Source: Treponema sp. (GTDB lineage Bacteria; Spirochaetota; Spirochaetia; Treponematales; Treponemataceae). Taken from it: 64,000 nucleotides of DNA. The stretch lies in assembly GCA_022010055.1 (NCBI GenBank), contig CP091737.1, forward strand, positions 1,240,001-1,304,000. Reading direction: 5' to 3'. The notes under the pieces are model-generated. The model worked only from the letters and a program-made list of their open reading frames with translations, was not told where the DNA came from and made no database searches. Below, piece by piece: positions 18,657-27,190 of the stretch (positions are counted from its first letter, which is position 1; the number at the start of each line of letters is the position of its first letter). The position numbers and the translations under genes are program-made.

Positions 18657-19737
18657 AATTCTGAACGCTCCTGACAAGTCCATTCAAATAAAGCAAATCT
18701 TTTTTGCGCCGGCCGTTTTCAAAATAAGACTCAACACTAAAACCGCCGTCAAAAGTCATTGTGGTAACATAAGATTCCGCGGAACTGTGAACAGTGGAAA
18801 CGCGGAGTTTTCCGTCCTCGTAAAAATAATAATCCGGCGAAGAATCCTGAACCTTATATTCGTAGACTTCCTTTTTTGAAGAAATATTGACTACCTTAGA
18901 TTTATTTTTGCTGTACGAATATTCCTCGGAATATTTTTCAAGAATTTTGCCGCTCTCTGAATATTTCCATTCCGTCCGGCTTTCCAGAATAAATTTTCCG
19001 GGCTTATTTTCATCCTTTTTGAAAAGTCCGTAATTTTTTGCTCCGGAAATCCGGCCTTTTTTATCATAAAAAAGCTCGTGCCTTTCATTTTCAGAATAAA
19101 TCACGCTGGAAACAGGCTTTGCGCCGGAAGAATACTTAAATTCCTGAGTATCAATTATTTTGGAAGAAGAAATTCCGCCGGAAACATCCCAGTTTTCTTT
19201 TTTTACAAGCCGCATTTCTTCATCATAATAGCTGCGGACAGCATTTTTTCCGGCGGCTTTTACAAGCGTGTTTCCAGAATCAGTTTTTTGAACAGAAAGG
19301 CTCTCGTCGTCGTACGAATAAAGCGAAAGCGTTCTGTTCTCGTTAAGGTATTTTTTTTCAACGGAAACCTTCTGTTCGCTAGAATTATTTAAAACCGCGG
19401 CGGAAATCTGTTCAATATCCATGTTCCCTGAATTTCCAGCCATTTCCAGAATAGCAGAATAATCCTCCGGCGCGCGGACAGAAAAAACATTTCCGGACGC
19501 AAAAAGCTGCTGAATCCATTTTCCATCATCAGCAGAAGAATCGTAATCTTCGTACGAAAAAGAAACTTCAGAAAGGTTGAAATTTAAAAATTCGCCCAGC
19601 GGAACAGGTCCCTGCTCAAAAGTCCAGACAGGAAACCCCAGCAAATCAGTCCACGCCTTGACTCTTAGCTTCTCCGCGCGCAACAAAAATGCTGAAAAAA
19701 ACAAAACTATGGCAAAAATTCCGGGATTTTTCTTCAA
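18646..19737 (-). CDS. Secreted protein with YD/toggle-like beta repeats, function unknown
   Basis: 363 residues starting at TTG 19737 with a signal peptide (1-21, ending LRA). The body consists of short beta-strand repeats with F/Y at regular spacing (EFKYSSGAKPVSSVIYSENE, RHELFYDKKGRISG, LFKKDENKPGKF), similar to antitoxin-toolbox (MORN/YD-like) repeats. No catalytic motif. It lies between ftsY and the lol genes in the same direction and overlaps lolC, so it may contribute to envelope biogenesis, but that is inference from position only. Confidence 0.7.
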   Translation of the reverse strand: MKKNPGIFAIVLFFSAFLLRAEKLRVKAWTDLLGFPVWTFEQGPVPLGEFLNFNLSEVSFSYEDYDSSADDGKWIQQLFASGNVFSVRAPEDYSAILEMAGNSGNMDIEQISAAVLNNSSEQKVSVEKKYLNENRTLSLYSYDDESLSVQKTDSGNTLVKAAGKNAVRSYYDEEMRLVKKENWDVSGGISSSKIIDTQEFKYSSGAKPVSSVIYSENERHELFYDKKGRISGAKNYGLFKKDENKPGKFILESRTEWKYSESGKILEKYSEEYSYSKNKSKVVNISSKKEVYEYKVQDSSPDYYFYEDGKLRVSTVHSSAESYVTTMTFDGGFSVESYFENGRRKKDLLYLNGLVRSVQNYEN

Positions 19738-19753
19738 AATTATAAAATCCTCT

Positions 19754-20626
19754 CTAAAAACCTAAAAAATCATCAATATATCGGGATGCGGAAAACCGCG
19801 AAATATTTTCATATTTTTCGCCGTCGCAGACAAATGCGACAGGAATTCCAAGCTCCTTTCCAATAGAAACGGCGACGCCGCCTTTTGCCGTTGAATCATA
19901 TTTTGTAAGGATTACCGCATCAAGTTTTACCGCTTCGTTAAAAACTTCCGCCTGGCGCAAAGCGTTCTGTCCGGTCGTAGAATCGATTACAAGAATTTTT
20001 TTATAGCAGCCGGCGCTTGCCTTCTGCATACAAATTTTATCAATTTTTTGCAGTTCCTTGACAAGGTTCTCCTTATTGTGAAGCCGTCCCGCTGTATCCG
20101 CAAGAACAAGTCCGCTTCCTTTGGCAGAACACGCTTCCGCCGCATCAAAGACAACAGCGGCAGGATCAGAGCCATGCTGATGACTTACCACGCGAACGCC
20201 AATCCTCTCTCCGTGAAGGTTAAGCTGCTCAATCGCCGCGGCCCTGAAAGTATCAGCAGAAGCCATGACAATATTTTCAACACCATTTTTTTTGTAAAAA
20301 TCCGCAAGTTTTGCAACGCTCGTAGTTTTTCCAACTCCGTTTACGCCAAGAATCATCCAGATATTCGTTCCTTCCGGCTCTGGGTTCAGCGAAATCTCCT
20401 TTACATACTCAAGAAGCATTTTTTTAAGCTCAAGCTTTATGTCATTTTCATCAGAAATATGCCCCTTCCTGCAGGCCTCTTCAAGACGCTCAGAAAGCTC
20501 AAACGCTGTCTTCGCGCCAATATCGCCCTCTATCAGACTGTCCGCAAGGTCATCAAAAAAATCAGAAGAAAACTGTTTTCCCCTAAAAAGTCTTTTTATC
20601 TTATCCTTGAACGATTCTTTTTCCAT
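19754..20626 (-). CDS. ftsY: Signal recognition particle receptor FtsY
   Basis: 290 residues, GTPase that docks ribosome-SRP complexes at the membrane. N-domain helices 1-85; G1 GVNGVGKTT (94-102); the DTFRAAA insertion-box motif (125-131); DTAGR (177-181); TKYDSTAKGG (241-250). The acidic A-domain of E. coli FtsY is absent, as in many bacteria. It follows a membrane-protein gene by 14 bases and precedes a secreted-protein gene by 16 bases, so a compact operon is likely. Confidence 0.95.
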   Translation of the reverse strand: MEKESFKDKIKRLFRGKQFSSDFFDDLADSLIEGDIGAKTAFELSERLEEACRKGHISDENDIKLELKKMLLEYVKEISLNPEPEGTNIWMILGVNGVGKTTSVAKLADFYKKNGVENIVMASADTFRAAAIEQLNLHGERIGVRVVSHQHGSDPAAVVFDAAEACSAKGSGLVLADTAGRLHNKENLVKELQKIDKICMQKASAGCYKKILVIDSTTGQNALRQAEVFNEAVKLDAVILTKYDSTAKGGVAVSIGKELGIPVAFVCDGEKYENISRFSASRYIDDFLGF

Positions 20627-20640
20627 ATCAACTTCCTACA

Positions 20641-22401
20641 TTAATTTTCAGATTTTTTTTCAGTTTCGTCCTGCATCTGCCTGGCGTCATCTTCAGGATT
20701 TTCTTCAGACACGTTCAGCAGCTCAGATTTTTTCTGATTTTCAAGCTGCTCCCGCATAAGGCTCTGCTTTTCCTTTCTGCTCAATGGCCTTGCCGCTTTT
20801 GGAAGAACATTTTCCGCCGCCACAAGATACCGAATCAGCTCATACACAAAAAACGCGCCGGCCGTAGCGGAAACACCAATCATTATGTTGGACGCAGTCT
20901 GCCAGTTTCTGGCATCCTCGTAAGAAATATCCACATTATTGTTGTACGCCTGGCTTTTCGCAAAGGAATTTCCATAGATATAAAAAGTCGGAACAAGAGA
21001 AACAATAAGCGCGCTGTAGCTTGCATACATCCAGCGTCGGCGTTTTTCTATATAATCGCTCCTGTCAAAAGGCTTTGCGTTCACAGAAAGAAATTCTCCG
21101 TCCTTTAATAGTTTTGCCGGAATCAAAAAATCAGCAGAAGTTCCGCCGGAATCCATAAAATGACCAAGGACATTTCTGCCGTCTACTTTTATAGTTCCAA
21201 AAGGATTTTCAGGTGTTACTGAACCGGCGAAGATTCCGTTTCCAAAAATATCACCCGAATAAGGTTTTGCAAGCCTGATTTTTACATCACCGATTTTAGT
21301 TTCCCTCATTTCAACGTCAACCTTAAATTTCCTGCTTCCGTAAAAACCAAAGTCAGTAGAAATAGTGTCAAAGCCGTCAGAAGCAAAAGTAACCGAATGG
21401 ACACCGGTCTGCACAATAATAGGACGAGAAATATTTCTGTACACAACACCATCAATCGTAACGGCAAGTTTTTTCAATGCCGCCTCAGGCTCAACAGAAA
21501 TATTCAGCTCAACAGGCATGCTGTCCGCAATCCTTGGCGTAATCTGCAGGGCAATGGAAACCGCAAGATTCCGCAAATTTTCAATAGAACCTACATCCAT
21601 CGCGCTTCCAATAAGGCGGCCGCCCGGATACTGGTACAGAGAAACCGCGCATGAAACATAAGAACCGTAAACCGTGACAGTTCCGGTAAGCAGACCGTTT
21701 ATCTTTGCGTCAACGCAAGCCTTTTCAAACGGATAGGAATCATAGCCAGCCTCCCGCTTTTCAGCTCCAGCATCAAAAAATTTATTAAAATCATTCTGGT
21801 AAAGAACAACATTTTCTATAACCGGCACATCGCTGGACTTCTTTGCAAATTCCTTAAAAAGCTCAGCAAACTTGCTTTTTTCCTTGTGCTCATCAACAAC
21901 AAGGCCTTCGTCAATCCGCCGCCTGCGATTTTCATCCTGCTCAATCTGGAGCGCATACTTGTCGTTTTCCTTTCGCACATCAAGAAGATTCGCATCTATT
22001 TTTTTCTGGATTTCCGCAATTTTTCTTTCAGATTCCTTCAGTTTCATCTTCAGTTTTTTTGAAGAATAATCGTTCAAAAGAATTGAATCCCTTGTCTTCA
22101 CCTCTTTTGAAAGCTGAAGGAACAAATCAATCCGCGACTTCTGAAGCTCGTACAGCGAACGGTCAAGTTTTTCGCGGCCGCGCGGAACGCGCTGAAGATT
22201 TTCCGCAAGCTGCTCAAGAATAAGCGCCGGAAGAGTTGAATTTATATAATCCAACGAAACAGAGTCATTTTTTTGCGTTAAAGTAAATTTTTCCGCCGCC
22301 AGAGTCCATTTTTTTTCAGAATCCGCCGCAATAGCCGGAAAAACAGAAAAAATAAAAACGGACAGAGCCAAAACAGAGGAAATCAGTTTTCTGCGGAAAA
22401 A
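20641..22401 (-). CDS. Exported protein with coiled coil, PEGA-like domain and C-terminal membrane helices
   Basis: About 585 residues. Signal peptide-like start (RRKLISSVLALSVFIFSVFP), a long charged coiled-coil stretch (roughly 90-190 of the product), a PEGA-like beta segment (VTIDGVVYRNISRPIIVQTG), then two hydrophobic helices near the C-terminus and a charged tail. The start is unresolved: no ATG or GTG lies near the signal peptide, the only far-upstream start is a TTG inside prfB, and the reading frame opens within a few bases of the prfB stop. A start codon may have been lost to a T-run indel. Function unknown. Confidence 0.6.
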   Translation of the reverse strand, partial: FFRRKLISSVLALSVFIFSVFPAIAADSEKKWTLAAEKFTLTQKNDSVSLDYINSTLPALILEQLAENLQRVPRGREKLDRSLYELQKSRIDLFLQLSKEVKTRDSILLNDYSSKKLKMKLKESERKIAEIQKKIDANLLDVRKENDKYALQIEQDENRRRRIDEGLVVDEHKEKSKFAELFKEFAKKSSDVPVIENVVLYQNDFNKFFDAGAEKREAGYDSYPFEKACVDAKINGLLTGTVTVYGSYVSCAVSLYQYPGGRLIGSAMDVGSIENLRNLAVSIALQITPRIADSMPVELNISVEPEAALKKLAVTIDGVVYRNISRPIIVQTGVHSVTFASDGFDTISTDFGFYGSRKFKVDVEMRETKIGDVKIRLAKPYSGDIFGNGIFAGSVTPENPFGTIKVDGRNVLGHFMDSGGTSADFLIPAKLLKDGEFLSVNAKPFDRSDYIEKRRRWMYASYSALIVSLVPTFYIYGNSFAKSQAYNNNVDISYEDARNWQTASNIMIGVSATAGAFFVYELIRYLVAAENVLPKAARPLSRKEKQSLMREQLENQKKSELLNVSEENPEDDARQMQDETEKKSEN

Positions 22402-22402
22402 A

Positions 22403-23536
22403 TTAAACGTCGTCGTCGGTCGCCCCTGAGTCCATCGGAAGCCCCTTCCACTGCGCAAGAAGATAAGCGTCCATAAACTGATCAATATCTCCGTCCATAA
22501 CGGCCTGAATATTTCCAGACTCGCACTTTGTCCGGTGATCCTTTACCATCGTATAAGGCTGGAAAACGTAAGAACGAATCTGGTTTCCCCATGAAATATC
22601 CTTTTTTTCCGCGCCGAATTTGGCATTTTCCTTTTCTTTCTGCTCGCGGTAGTATTCGTAGAGCCGCGCGCGCAGCATATTCATACAAGCCTGACGGTTA
22701 AAAATCTGGCTTCGCTCGCTCTGGCAGGCAACAACAATACCAGTAGGCAAATGCGTAAAGCGCACCGCGGAATCAGTCTTGTTCACATGCTGACCGCCCT
22801 TTCCGCCCGCGCGGTAAGTGTCAACACGCAAATCTTCCGGCCGTATATCAACCTCAATAGAATCATCCAGAACAGGAAAAACGTAAACGCTCGCAAAAGA
22901 AGTGTGGCGGCGCGCATTCGCATCAAACGGAGAAATGCGCACAAGCCTGTGGATTCCAGCCTCGCCCTTCAAATGACCGTACACATAATCACCGTCAATC
23001 TGCAAGGTCACGGATTTTATTCCGCCTTCCGCCTCAAGCATATCAACAACTTCAATCTTATATTCATGGCGTTCAGCCCAGCGCGTATACATACGGCAAA
23101 GCATTCTTGCCCAGTCCTCAGCCTCTGTTCCGCCAGCTCCGGCATGAATCGTAATAAACGCAGCGGAATCATCAACCTCGCCGGAAAGAAGGTTCAATAC
23201 ATTAAGCTCCTCAAATTTTTTCTGCGCTTTTCCAAGCATCGCGCAGACTTCTTCCTCATCGCCGGCATCACCGCTTTCCTCCGCAAGCTCATACATCGCC
23301 TGAATATCGCCAAAATCTGTTAAAAGCTGCTTCCACGGCTCAATGCGGTTTTTAAGCTTTCTGATTTCCGCCATAACTTTCTCAGCTTTCTCGTGGTCAT
23401 CCCAAAAACCATCCGCTTCAGTGAGCTTATTTTTTTCATCAATTTTTTTCTGAATCGCATCCGGTTCAAGACGGCTCCAAACACCGTCAATATCTTCCTT
23501 CAGCTGCGCAATCGGCATCTTAAGTTCTTCGAGCAT
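22403..23536 (-). CDS. prfB: Peptide chain release factor 2
   Basis: Recognises UGA and UAA stop codons and triggers peptidyl-tRNA hydrolysis. 377 residues, with the SPF codon-reading motif (ISPFDANARR, SPF at 202-204) and the GGQ catalytic loop (YRAGGKGGQHVNKTDS, GGQ at 247-249). The reading frame is continuous from MLEELKMPIAQ, so the programmed +1 frameshift with an internal UGA found in many prfB genes is not present. Its gene product ends SGATDDDV, and the next gene begins at or just before its stop. Confidence 0.95.
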   Translation of the reverse strand: MLEELKMPIAQLKEDIDGVWSRLEPDAIQKKIDEKNKLTEADGFWDDHEKAEKVMAEIRKLKNRIEPWKQLLTDFGDIQAMYELAEESGDAGDEEEVCAMLGKAQKKFEELNVLNLLSGEVDDSAAFITIHAGAGGTEAEDWARMLCRMYTRWAERHEYKIEVVDMLEAEGGIKSVTLQIDGDYVYGHLKGEAGIHRLVRISPFDANARRHTSFASVYVFPVLDDSIEVDIRPEDLRVDTYRAGGKGGQHVNKTDSAVRFTHLPTGIVVACQSERSQIFNRQACMNMLRARLYEYYREQKEKENAKFGAEKKDISWGNQIRSYVFQPYTMVKDHRTKCESGNIQAVMDGDIDQFMDAYLLAQWKGLPMDSGATDDDV

Positions 23537-23567
23537 ACATTTCTCTTTTTGTGTAAATATCCTTAAT

Positions 23568-23597
23568 TTTATAGATTATTTTGCCTTTAGTAAACAA
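23568..23597 (-). promoter_or_regulatory. Candidate promoter of the prfB-headed array
   Basis: On the minus strand TTGTTT (23592-23597), 18-base spacer, TATAAA (23568-23573), about 32 bases before the prfB ATG. Matched by eye to sigma-70 consensus. Confidence 0.45.
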
Positions 23598-23631
23598 TAG
23601 AATTTATCAATGTAAATCAATGGAATCTAAA

Positions 23632-23703
23632 AGGGCGAAGTCTCGCCCTGCGCCTCAAACCTGCGGTTTTCGTCTACCCACTCTCCTAAGGGAACACCCC
23701 TTA
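23632..23703. repeat. Hairpin-core-hairpin repeat, copy 1 (intergenic)
   Basis: Order on the plus strand: a 7-pair hairpin agggcga-agtc-tcgccct (23632-23649 at most), the core CGCCTCAAAC (23651-23660), a short spacer, TTTTCGTCTACCCAC (23667-23681), and a second hairpin taaggg/ccctta (23687-23703). The same order, same core and same stem length occur inside nudC (61968-62049) on the other strand, with different arm sequences. It occupies most of the 319-base gap between prfB and the FN3 lipoprotein gene; the rest holds a terminator. Confidence 0.7.
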
Positions 23704-23774
23704 AAAACCCCGGAACGTTCAGCCTGCAAAAAGATTCTTTACCCGGAGCTAAAAAAACAGCGGATTTTCACCGC

Positions 23775-23816
23775 AAAAAAAAACGCAGCCGGCAGAAAAG
23801 ATTCAGTTCCGGCTGC
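23775..23816 (-). terminator. Rho-independent terminator of the FN3 lipoprotein gene
   Basis: Read on the minus strand: eight-pair stem gcagccgg/ccggctgc (23809-23816 with 23785-23792) and then nine T residues (complement of 23775-23783), about 40 bases after the gene's stop codon. Confidence 0.85.
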
Positions 23817-23855
23817 GGACAGTTTGTCAATACAATAAACAGGCTGTTTTATTTA

Positions 23856-25688
23856 TTAGTTGCTTACCTTTACAAAAACAGAAGGATCAGAAGCACGAGC
23901 CTTTACAACATAGTAAAGAGTTGTAACATTTGATTCTGTAGATTTTGTATCAGGGATCTCTTTTTCGCAGTAGTTAGTTACTCCTGTTGGATATGCAAGC
24001 GCTACACCACCAAGGTTTGTTGTAACAACACTTACAGAATTAGAATAATCTTTGTTTGCTGTTGATACAACCTTGTAAAGTGTGTAATTGTAGTTTGCAA
24101 CAGAATCAAGTTTTGAATCTTTTGCGATATATTCTTGTACAGTAACTTTTGTTCCGTCAGAAGAAACCTTAAGCGAAGAACCGAGTGCTTCTGCAGGACT
24201 TACAATTACAGTTTCATATACAGAATTTTCTTTCTTGCCATTTTCAGATGCAGTAAGTTTTACAAGATATGTTCCTGCCGGGGCATCTTTAATGTAGTTG
24301 ATGTAAGAATCTGCATATCCGTTATTGTTTGCAAGTTCAATCGCAGTAAAGTCAGAAGTAATGTATTTTACAGGCTTTCCATCAGCATCTTCTGCAAGTT
24401 TTACATAAGAAAGCGCAAGTGTCTGCTTTTCGTTTCCTTTTGTAGAAGTAATCTTGATTGTGTTTGCAATACCAGCAGTGCTTTCGATAAATGTGCTTAC
24501 AGTGAGAGTTGGAGCAACTGTTTCTGCAAGTGTAACTTTTGACAACTTTGCACTATTATCGCTTTCACTATAAGTTCCAAAAAGTTTTCCATCCGTGTGA
24601 ACTACATAATATTTATAACTGATAGAATCGTTTTCTACAGTGTCTATAATGTAATATCCTTCGGAAATATTTGCCGTTCCGCCAGAAACATTATCAGTCT
24701 TCTGACCTTCTTTTACTTCCGCAGAAATCGCAGTCCATGTTTCATCTACATCAGATGTTCTGTAAACCTTAAAATTTGCAACTGGAGAATTTTTTCCATC
24801 CTTAAGTGTTGCAGGTGCCCAGCTTACAAGAGCAGTCTTTGAAGCAATATATTCCGCTTTGACATTTTTAATCGACTCTGATTCTCCGATACTTTCCGCA
24901 GACAAAGAACCAAGAAGAACAACAACAGGCTCATAAAGCTTAGAAACAGATGAAACCTTAAGACGAATTTCATGTTCAGAAAAACCTGTAACAGGTACAT
25001 TTAATTCAGCCTTATAGTCTTCCTTGTAGTTTTCAAAAGGAGAATAGAAAGGAACATCTCCGCCTAAAGCGTCATACATTCCTTTAACAGAAGCAGAAAT
25101 CTCGTATTTAAAGCCCGCTGTAGCCGGGTATTCCGCATAGAAATTTCCGTTTTCAATAGAAAGCGTTACATTTTCTGCAGCTTTTGTAACAAGCTTTTCG
25201 TAATATTTTTTAATGTAATCTTTGCCAGAAGCAGAAGCCGGTTCCGCAGAAATTGCCTTCGAACCGGCAGTAGGAACTATAGCCTTTACAGAAGCGCTGC
25301 CCTGTGAATTTTTTGCATATACCTCACGGCTTGCAGGATCCGACTTGCTTATAGCTTCTACAATGTATTTGTATACTTTTCCATCTGAAAGAATATGGTC
25401 GTCAGAAGCGATATCCGCATAGCATGTGACATCAGAAGCGACAGATCTTAACTTAGAAGAATCACCATCCAGAACTCTGTAGATTTTATAGCCCTGTGCG
25501 CTTGTTACAGGCTCCCATGAAATGTAGTTTACGCCTGGATATGCCTTTGCCGTTACTCTAGGAGCATCCAAAGAATAGATTGTGTCAGATTTTGCATCAT
25601 ACTCTGTAGAATCTCCACAAGACACAAAACCAAATACAGAAGCGGCAATCAAGCCGGTTCCCAAAAGTTTAAAGATTGTTTTTTTCAC
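23856..25688 (-). CDS. Lipoprotein with fibronectin type III-like domains
   Basis: About 610 residues. GTG at 25688 is chosen because gggg lies six bases upstream. Signal sequence with lipobox FVSC (cysteine at 24). The body shows several FN3-like units: APRVTAKAYPGVNYISWEPV with QGYKIYRV; NVKAEYIASKTALVSWAPAT with NFKVYRTSD; and further beta-rich repeats of lower similarity. No enzyme motif. Probably an outer-membrane-anchored surface or periplasmic adhesin-type lipoprotein. Its promoter has a G6 tract in the spacer, pointing to variable expression. Alone on its transcript, with its own terminator. Confidence 0.8.
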   Translation of the reverse strand: MKKTIFKLLGTGLIAASVFGFVSCGDSTEYDAKSDTIYSLDAPRVTAKAYPGVNYISWEPVTSAQGYKIYRVLDGDSSKLRSVASDVTCYADIASDDHILSDGKVYKYIVEAISKSDPASREVYAKNSQGSASVKAIVPTAGSKAISAEPASASGKDYIKKYYEKLVTKAAENVTLSIENGNFYAEYPATAGFKYEISASVKGMYDALGGDVPFYSPFENYKEDYKAELNVPVTGFSEHEIRLKVSSVSKLYEPVVVLLGSLSAESIGESESIKNVKAEYIASKTALVSWAPATLKDGKNSPVANFKVYRTSDVDETWTAISAEVKEGQKTDNVSGGTANISEGYYIIDTVENDSISYKYYVVHTDGKLFGTYSESDNSAKLSKVTLAETVAPTLTVSTFIESTAGIANTIKITSTKGNEKQTLALSYVKLAEDADGKPVKYITSDFTAIELANNNGYADSYINYIKDAPAGTYLVKLTASENGKKENSVYETVIVSPAEALGSSLKVSSDGTKVTVQEYIAKDSKLDSVANYNYTLYKVVSTANKDYSNSVSVVTTNLGGVALAYPTGVTNYCEKEIPDTKSTESNVTTLYYVVKARASDPSVFVKVSN

Positions 25689-25791
25689 AAAAAACCCCAA
25701 AATATAGTAAATTTTCAGAGAGCTTTCTCAAATTACAAACCTATGCTTTAAAAACAAAAAACTTGCGCTAAGCTAAAACTCTCTGATGTAA

Positions 25792-25820
25792 AGAATACTA
25801 CCCCCCGACTTATTTGTCAA
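25792..25820 (-). promoter_or_regulatory. Promoter with G6 tract in its spacer (FN3 lipoprotein)
   Basis: Minus strand: consensus TTGACA (25815-25820), exactly 17 bases, TATTCT (25792-25797). The spacer contains six consecutive G (plus-strand C at 25801-25806). Slippage in this tract would change the -35/-10 distance, so transcription strength could vary between cells. At G6 the spacing is optimal. The leader to the GTG start is about 100 bases. Confidence 0.65.
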
Positions 25821-25903
25821 GTACCAGTAAATAAAAAAAACTGAAGAGAAAATCCGGAGGAATACCTTATATTTTTTTCCAGAATTGCAAAGAAAACTAT
25901 TTT

Positions 25904-26189
25904 TTTTGACTTACAAAAAAACTGCTGTAAAATTAATGTATAACAACTGAAGGCGGAGCTTTATGAAAGAAGAAAAAAATTAAAGATAACCTTTCCTGAC
26001 GGAAATACAATAGAAACTGCAAAAAACACAGTCGCGTCGGAACTATTGAAAAATATCAACGGACAAGACAGCCGGGTTCTTGCAATGCGTCTGAACAATA
26101 AAATCTATTCCCTTGAAAAAAAAATAAAATATTCAGGAAAAATCGAGCCAGTTTTCATAGACACAAAGGACGGCGCAAATATTTACCGC
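25904..26189 (+). pseudogene. Duplicated promoter and 5' fragment of the uridine kinase gene
   Basis: This 286-base block matches 33227-33510 with three substitutions and a two-base insertion (A7 instead of A5 after the start codon). It includes the promoter TTGACT...TAAAAT, the ribosome site aggcgg and the ATG (25963). The insertion causes a stop at codon 7 (MKEEKN), and similarity ends abruptly at atttaccgc, within the TGS domain. It is therefore a dead partial copy. It forms the left direct repeat bracketing the 7.0-kb segment that ends at the intact gene. Confidence 0.9.
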
Positions 26190-26302
26190 TGCCCGCAACG
26201 CCCGCTTTTCAAGCAAATCACTTTTTATGTAGCGCAAAATTGCAGATTTATTCATTTGAAAAAAGTTACGCCAGCAGGTCTATTGAAAATCAAACAGTAT
26301 CA

Positions 26303-26683
26303 TTACCACAATGTTTTTACAGGATACTTCGGTATAATCGTATCACGAGTAATGATACAAAAATCATTTTGTAATGCCTGCGAAATAATGATTCTGTCAA
26401 AGGGATCATTATGAAATTTAGGCAATTTTTTTATTCCTTCGATTTCTTCCGACAAGATGGAAATCACTTGTATTCCCCTCTCTTTACAAATTTCTTCAAT
26501 TCTCGGAATATCAGATTCTATCGCAAGTTTTCCAATGCTTTGTTTTATAGCTATTTCCCAAAATGAAACCACACTCACGAACAATTCCCGTTCCAAAGTT
26601 ATTATTTTCCTTGCAGATTTTGAAAGTTCATTTGGATTGCACAAGCTGAAAATAAGCGCATTCGTGTCAAGCAAATATTTCAC
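26303..26683 (-). CDS. PIN-domain toxin, VapC-like
   Basis: 126 residues starting at GTG 26683, which overlaps the antitoxin stop (GTGA) and is preceded by aaggag. The PIN-domain acidic residues are in place: D6 in LLDTNAL, E43 in FWEIAIK, D93 and D96 in HNDPFDR, with the ISQAL and TRD segments after. PIN toxins cleave tRNA or other RNA. Partnered with the upstream DUF2281-like antitoxin. Sits immediately after the truncated uridine-kinase copy and converges with it. Confidence 0.88.
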   Translation of the reverse strand: MKYLLDTNALIFSLCNPNELSKSARKIITLERELFVSVVSFWEIAIKQSIGKLAIESDIPRIEEICKERGIQVISILSEEIEGIKKLPKFHNDPFDRIIISQALQNDFCIITRDTIIPKYPVKTLW

Positions 26684-26892
26684 ATATACTCCTTAAAACA
26701 CTCTGGAGTATCGTCAAAATCGGAAGCCATATAAAAACCTTTTTCCAAACCGCCAAGCTGTCTCGCAAACGGCTTTTCTGCTTTTTTTTTCTGGGCAAGA
26801 AGTTTTTTTACTTTTTCAAAAATCTTTGTCAATGCAGGAACATCAAGATTATCTAATTCTCTATTAAAATATTCAAATGCAAAATCGCTCAT
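26680..26892 (-). CDS. Antitoxin of the PIN toxin (DUF2281-like)
   Basis: 70 residues with ribosome site ggaggtg before ATG 26892. The C-terminal GFYMASDFDDTPECFKEYM is the typical toxin-binding tail of DUF2281-type antitoxins; the N-terminal half is helical and basic (KVKKLLAQKKKAEKPF). A possible promoter lies at about 26905-26935 on the minus strand (TTCTGA-17-TATTAT). Four-base overlap with the toxin gene indicates coupled translation. Confidence 0.8.
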   Translation of the reverse strand: MSDFAFEYFNRELDNLDVPALTKIFEKVKKLLAQKKKAEKPFARQLGGLEKGFYMASDFDDTPECFKEYM

Positions 26893-26945
26893 TTTTTCAC
26901 CTCCATACTTCTATAATATAACACAATTTTTAATATCAGAAAACA

Positions 26946-27190
26946 TTACCTTAGCCACTTGTCCAGAACTTCCTGCTTTTTATGCGGACATTCTGCCATA
27001 ACGCGCTTTGCGGCGGCGATTTTTTCTTCAAGCGCGGAGATTTTACCAACAATTTGCTGCTGTTCAGGGAGATGGGGGAAGTTTTATGCTGATTGCTTCA
27101 ATTCTGTCTATTGAGGCACGGTAGCTTCGTTTGAAGCCTTATTTCTGCCCCACCTTTTCTAAAACGTAGGCAACAAATTTAGGTTCAAGT
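26946..27190 (-). pseudogene. C-terminal remnant of a restriction-modification specificity/methylase gene
   Basis: Minus-strand pieces in two or three frames read: LEPKFVAYVLEKVG, then GFKRSYRASIDRIEAISIKL with PP, then LPEQQQIVGKISALEEKI followed by AAAKRVMAECPHKKQEVLDK and stop TAA at 26946-26948. The LPxxPxLPEQxxIVxKIxxLE plus alpha-helix pattern is the end of a type I HsdS target-recognition repeat or of a methylase-S fusion. No start and no upstream portion exist, so it is a truncated remnant, further disrupted by frameshifts. Confidence 0.7.

Noticed and set aside
22403..23536. Programmed +1 frameshift in prfB
   Set aside because: The RF2 frame is continuous from its ATG, with no internal UGA in the N-terminal codons.
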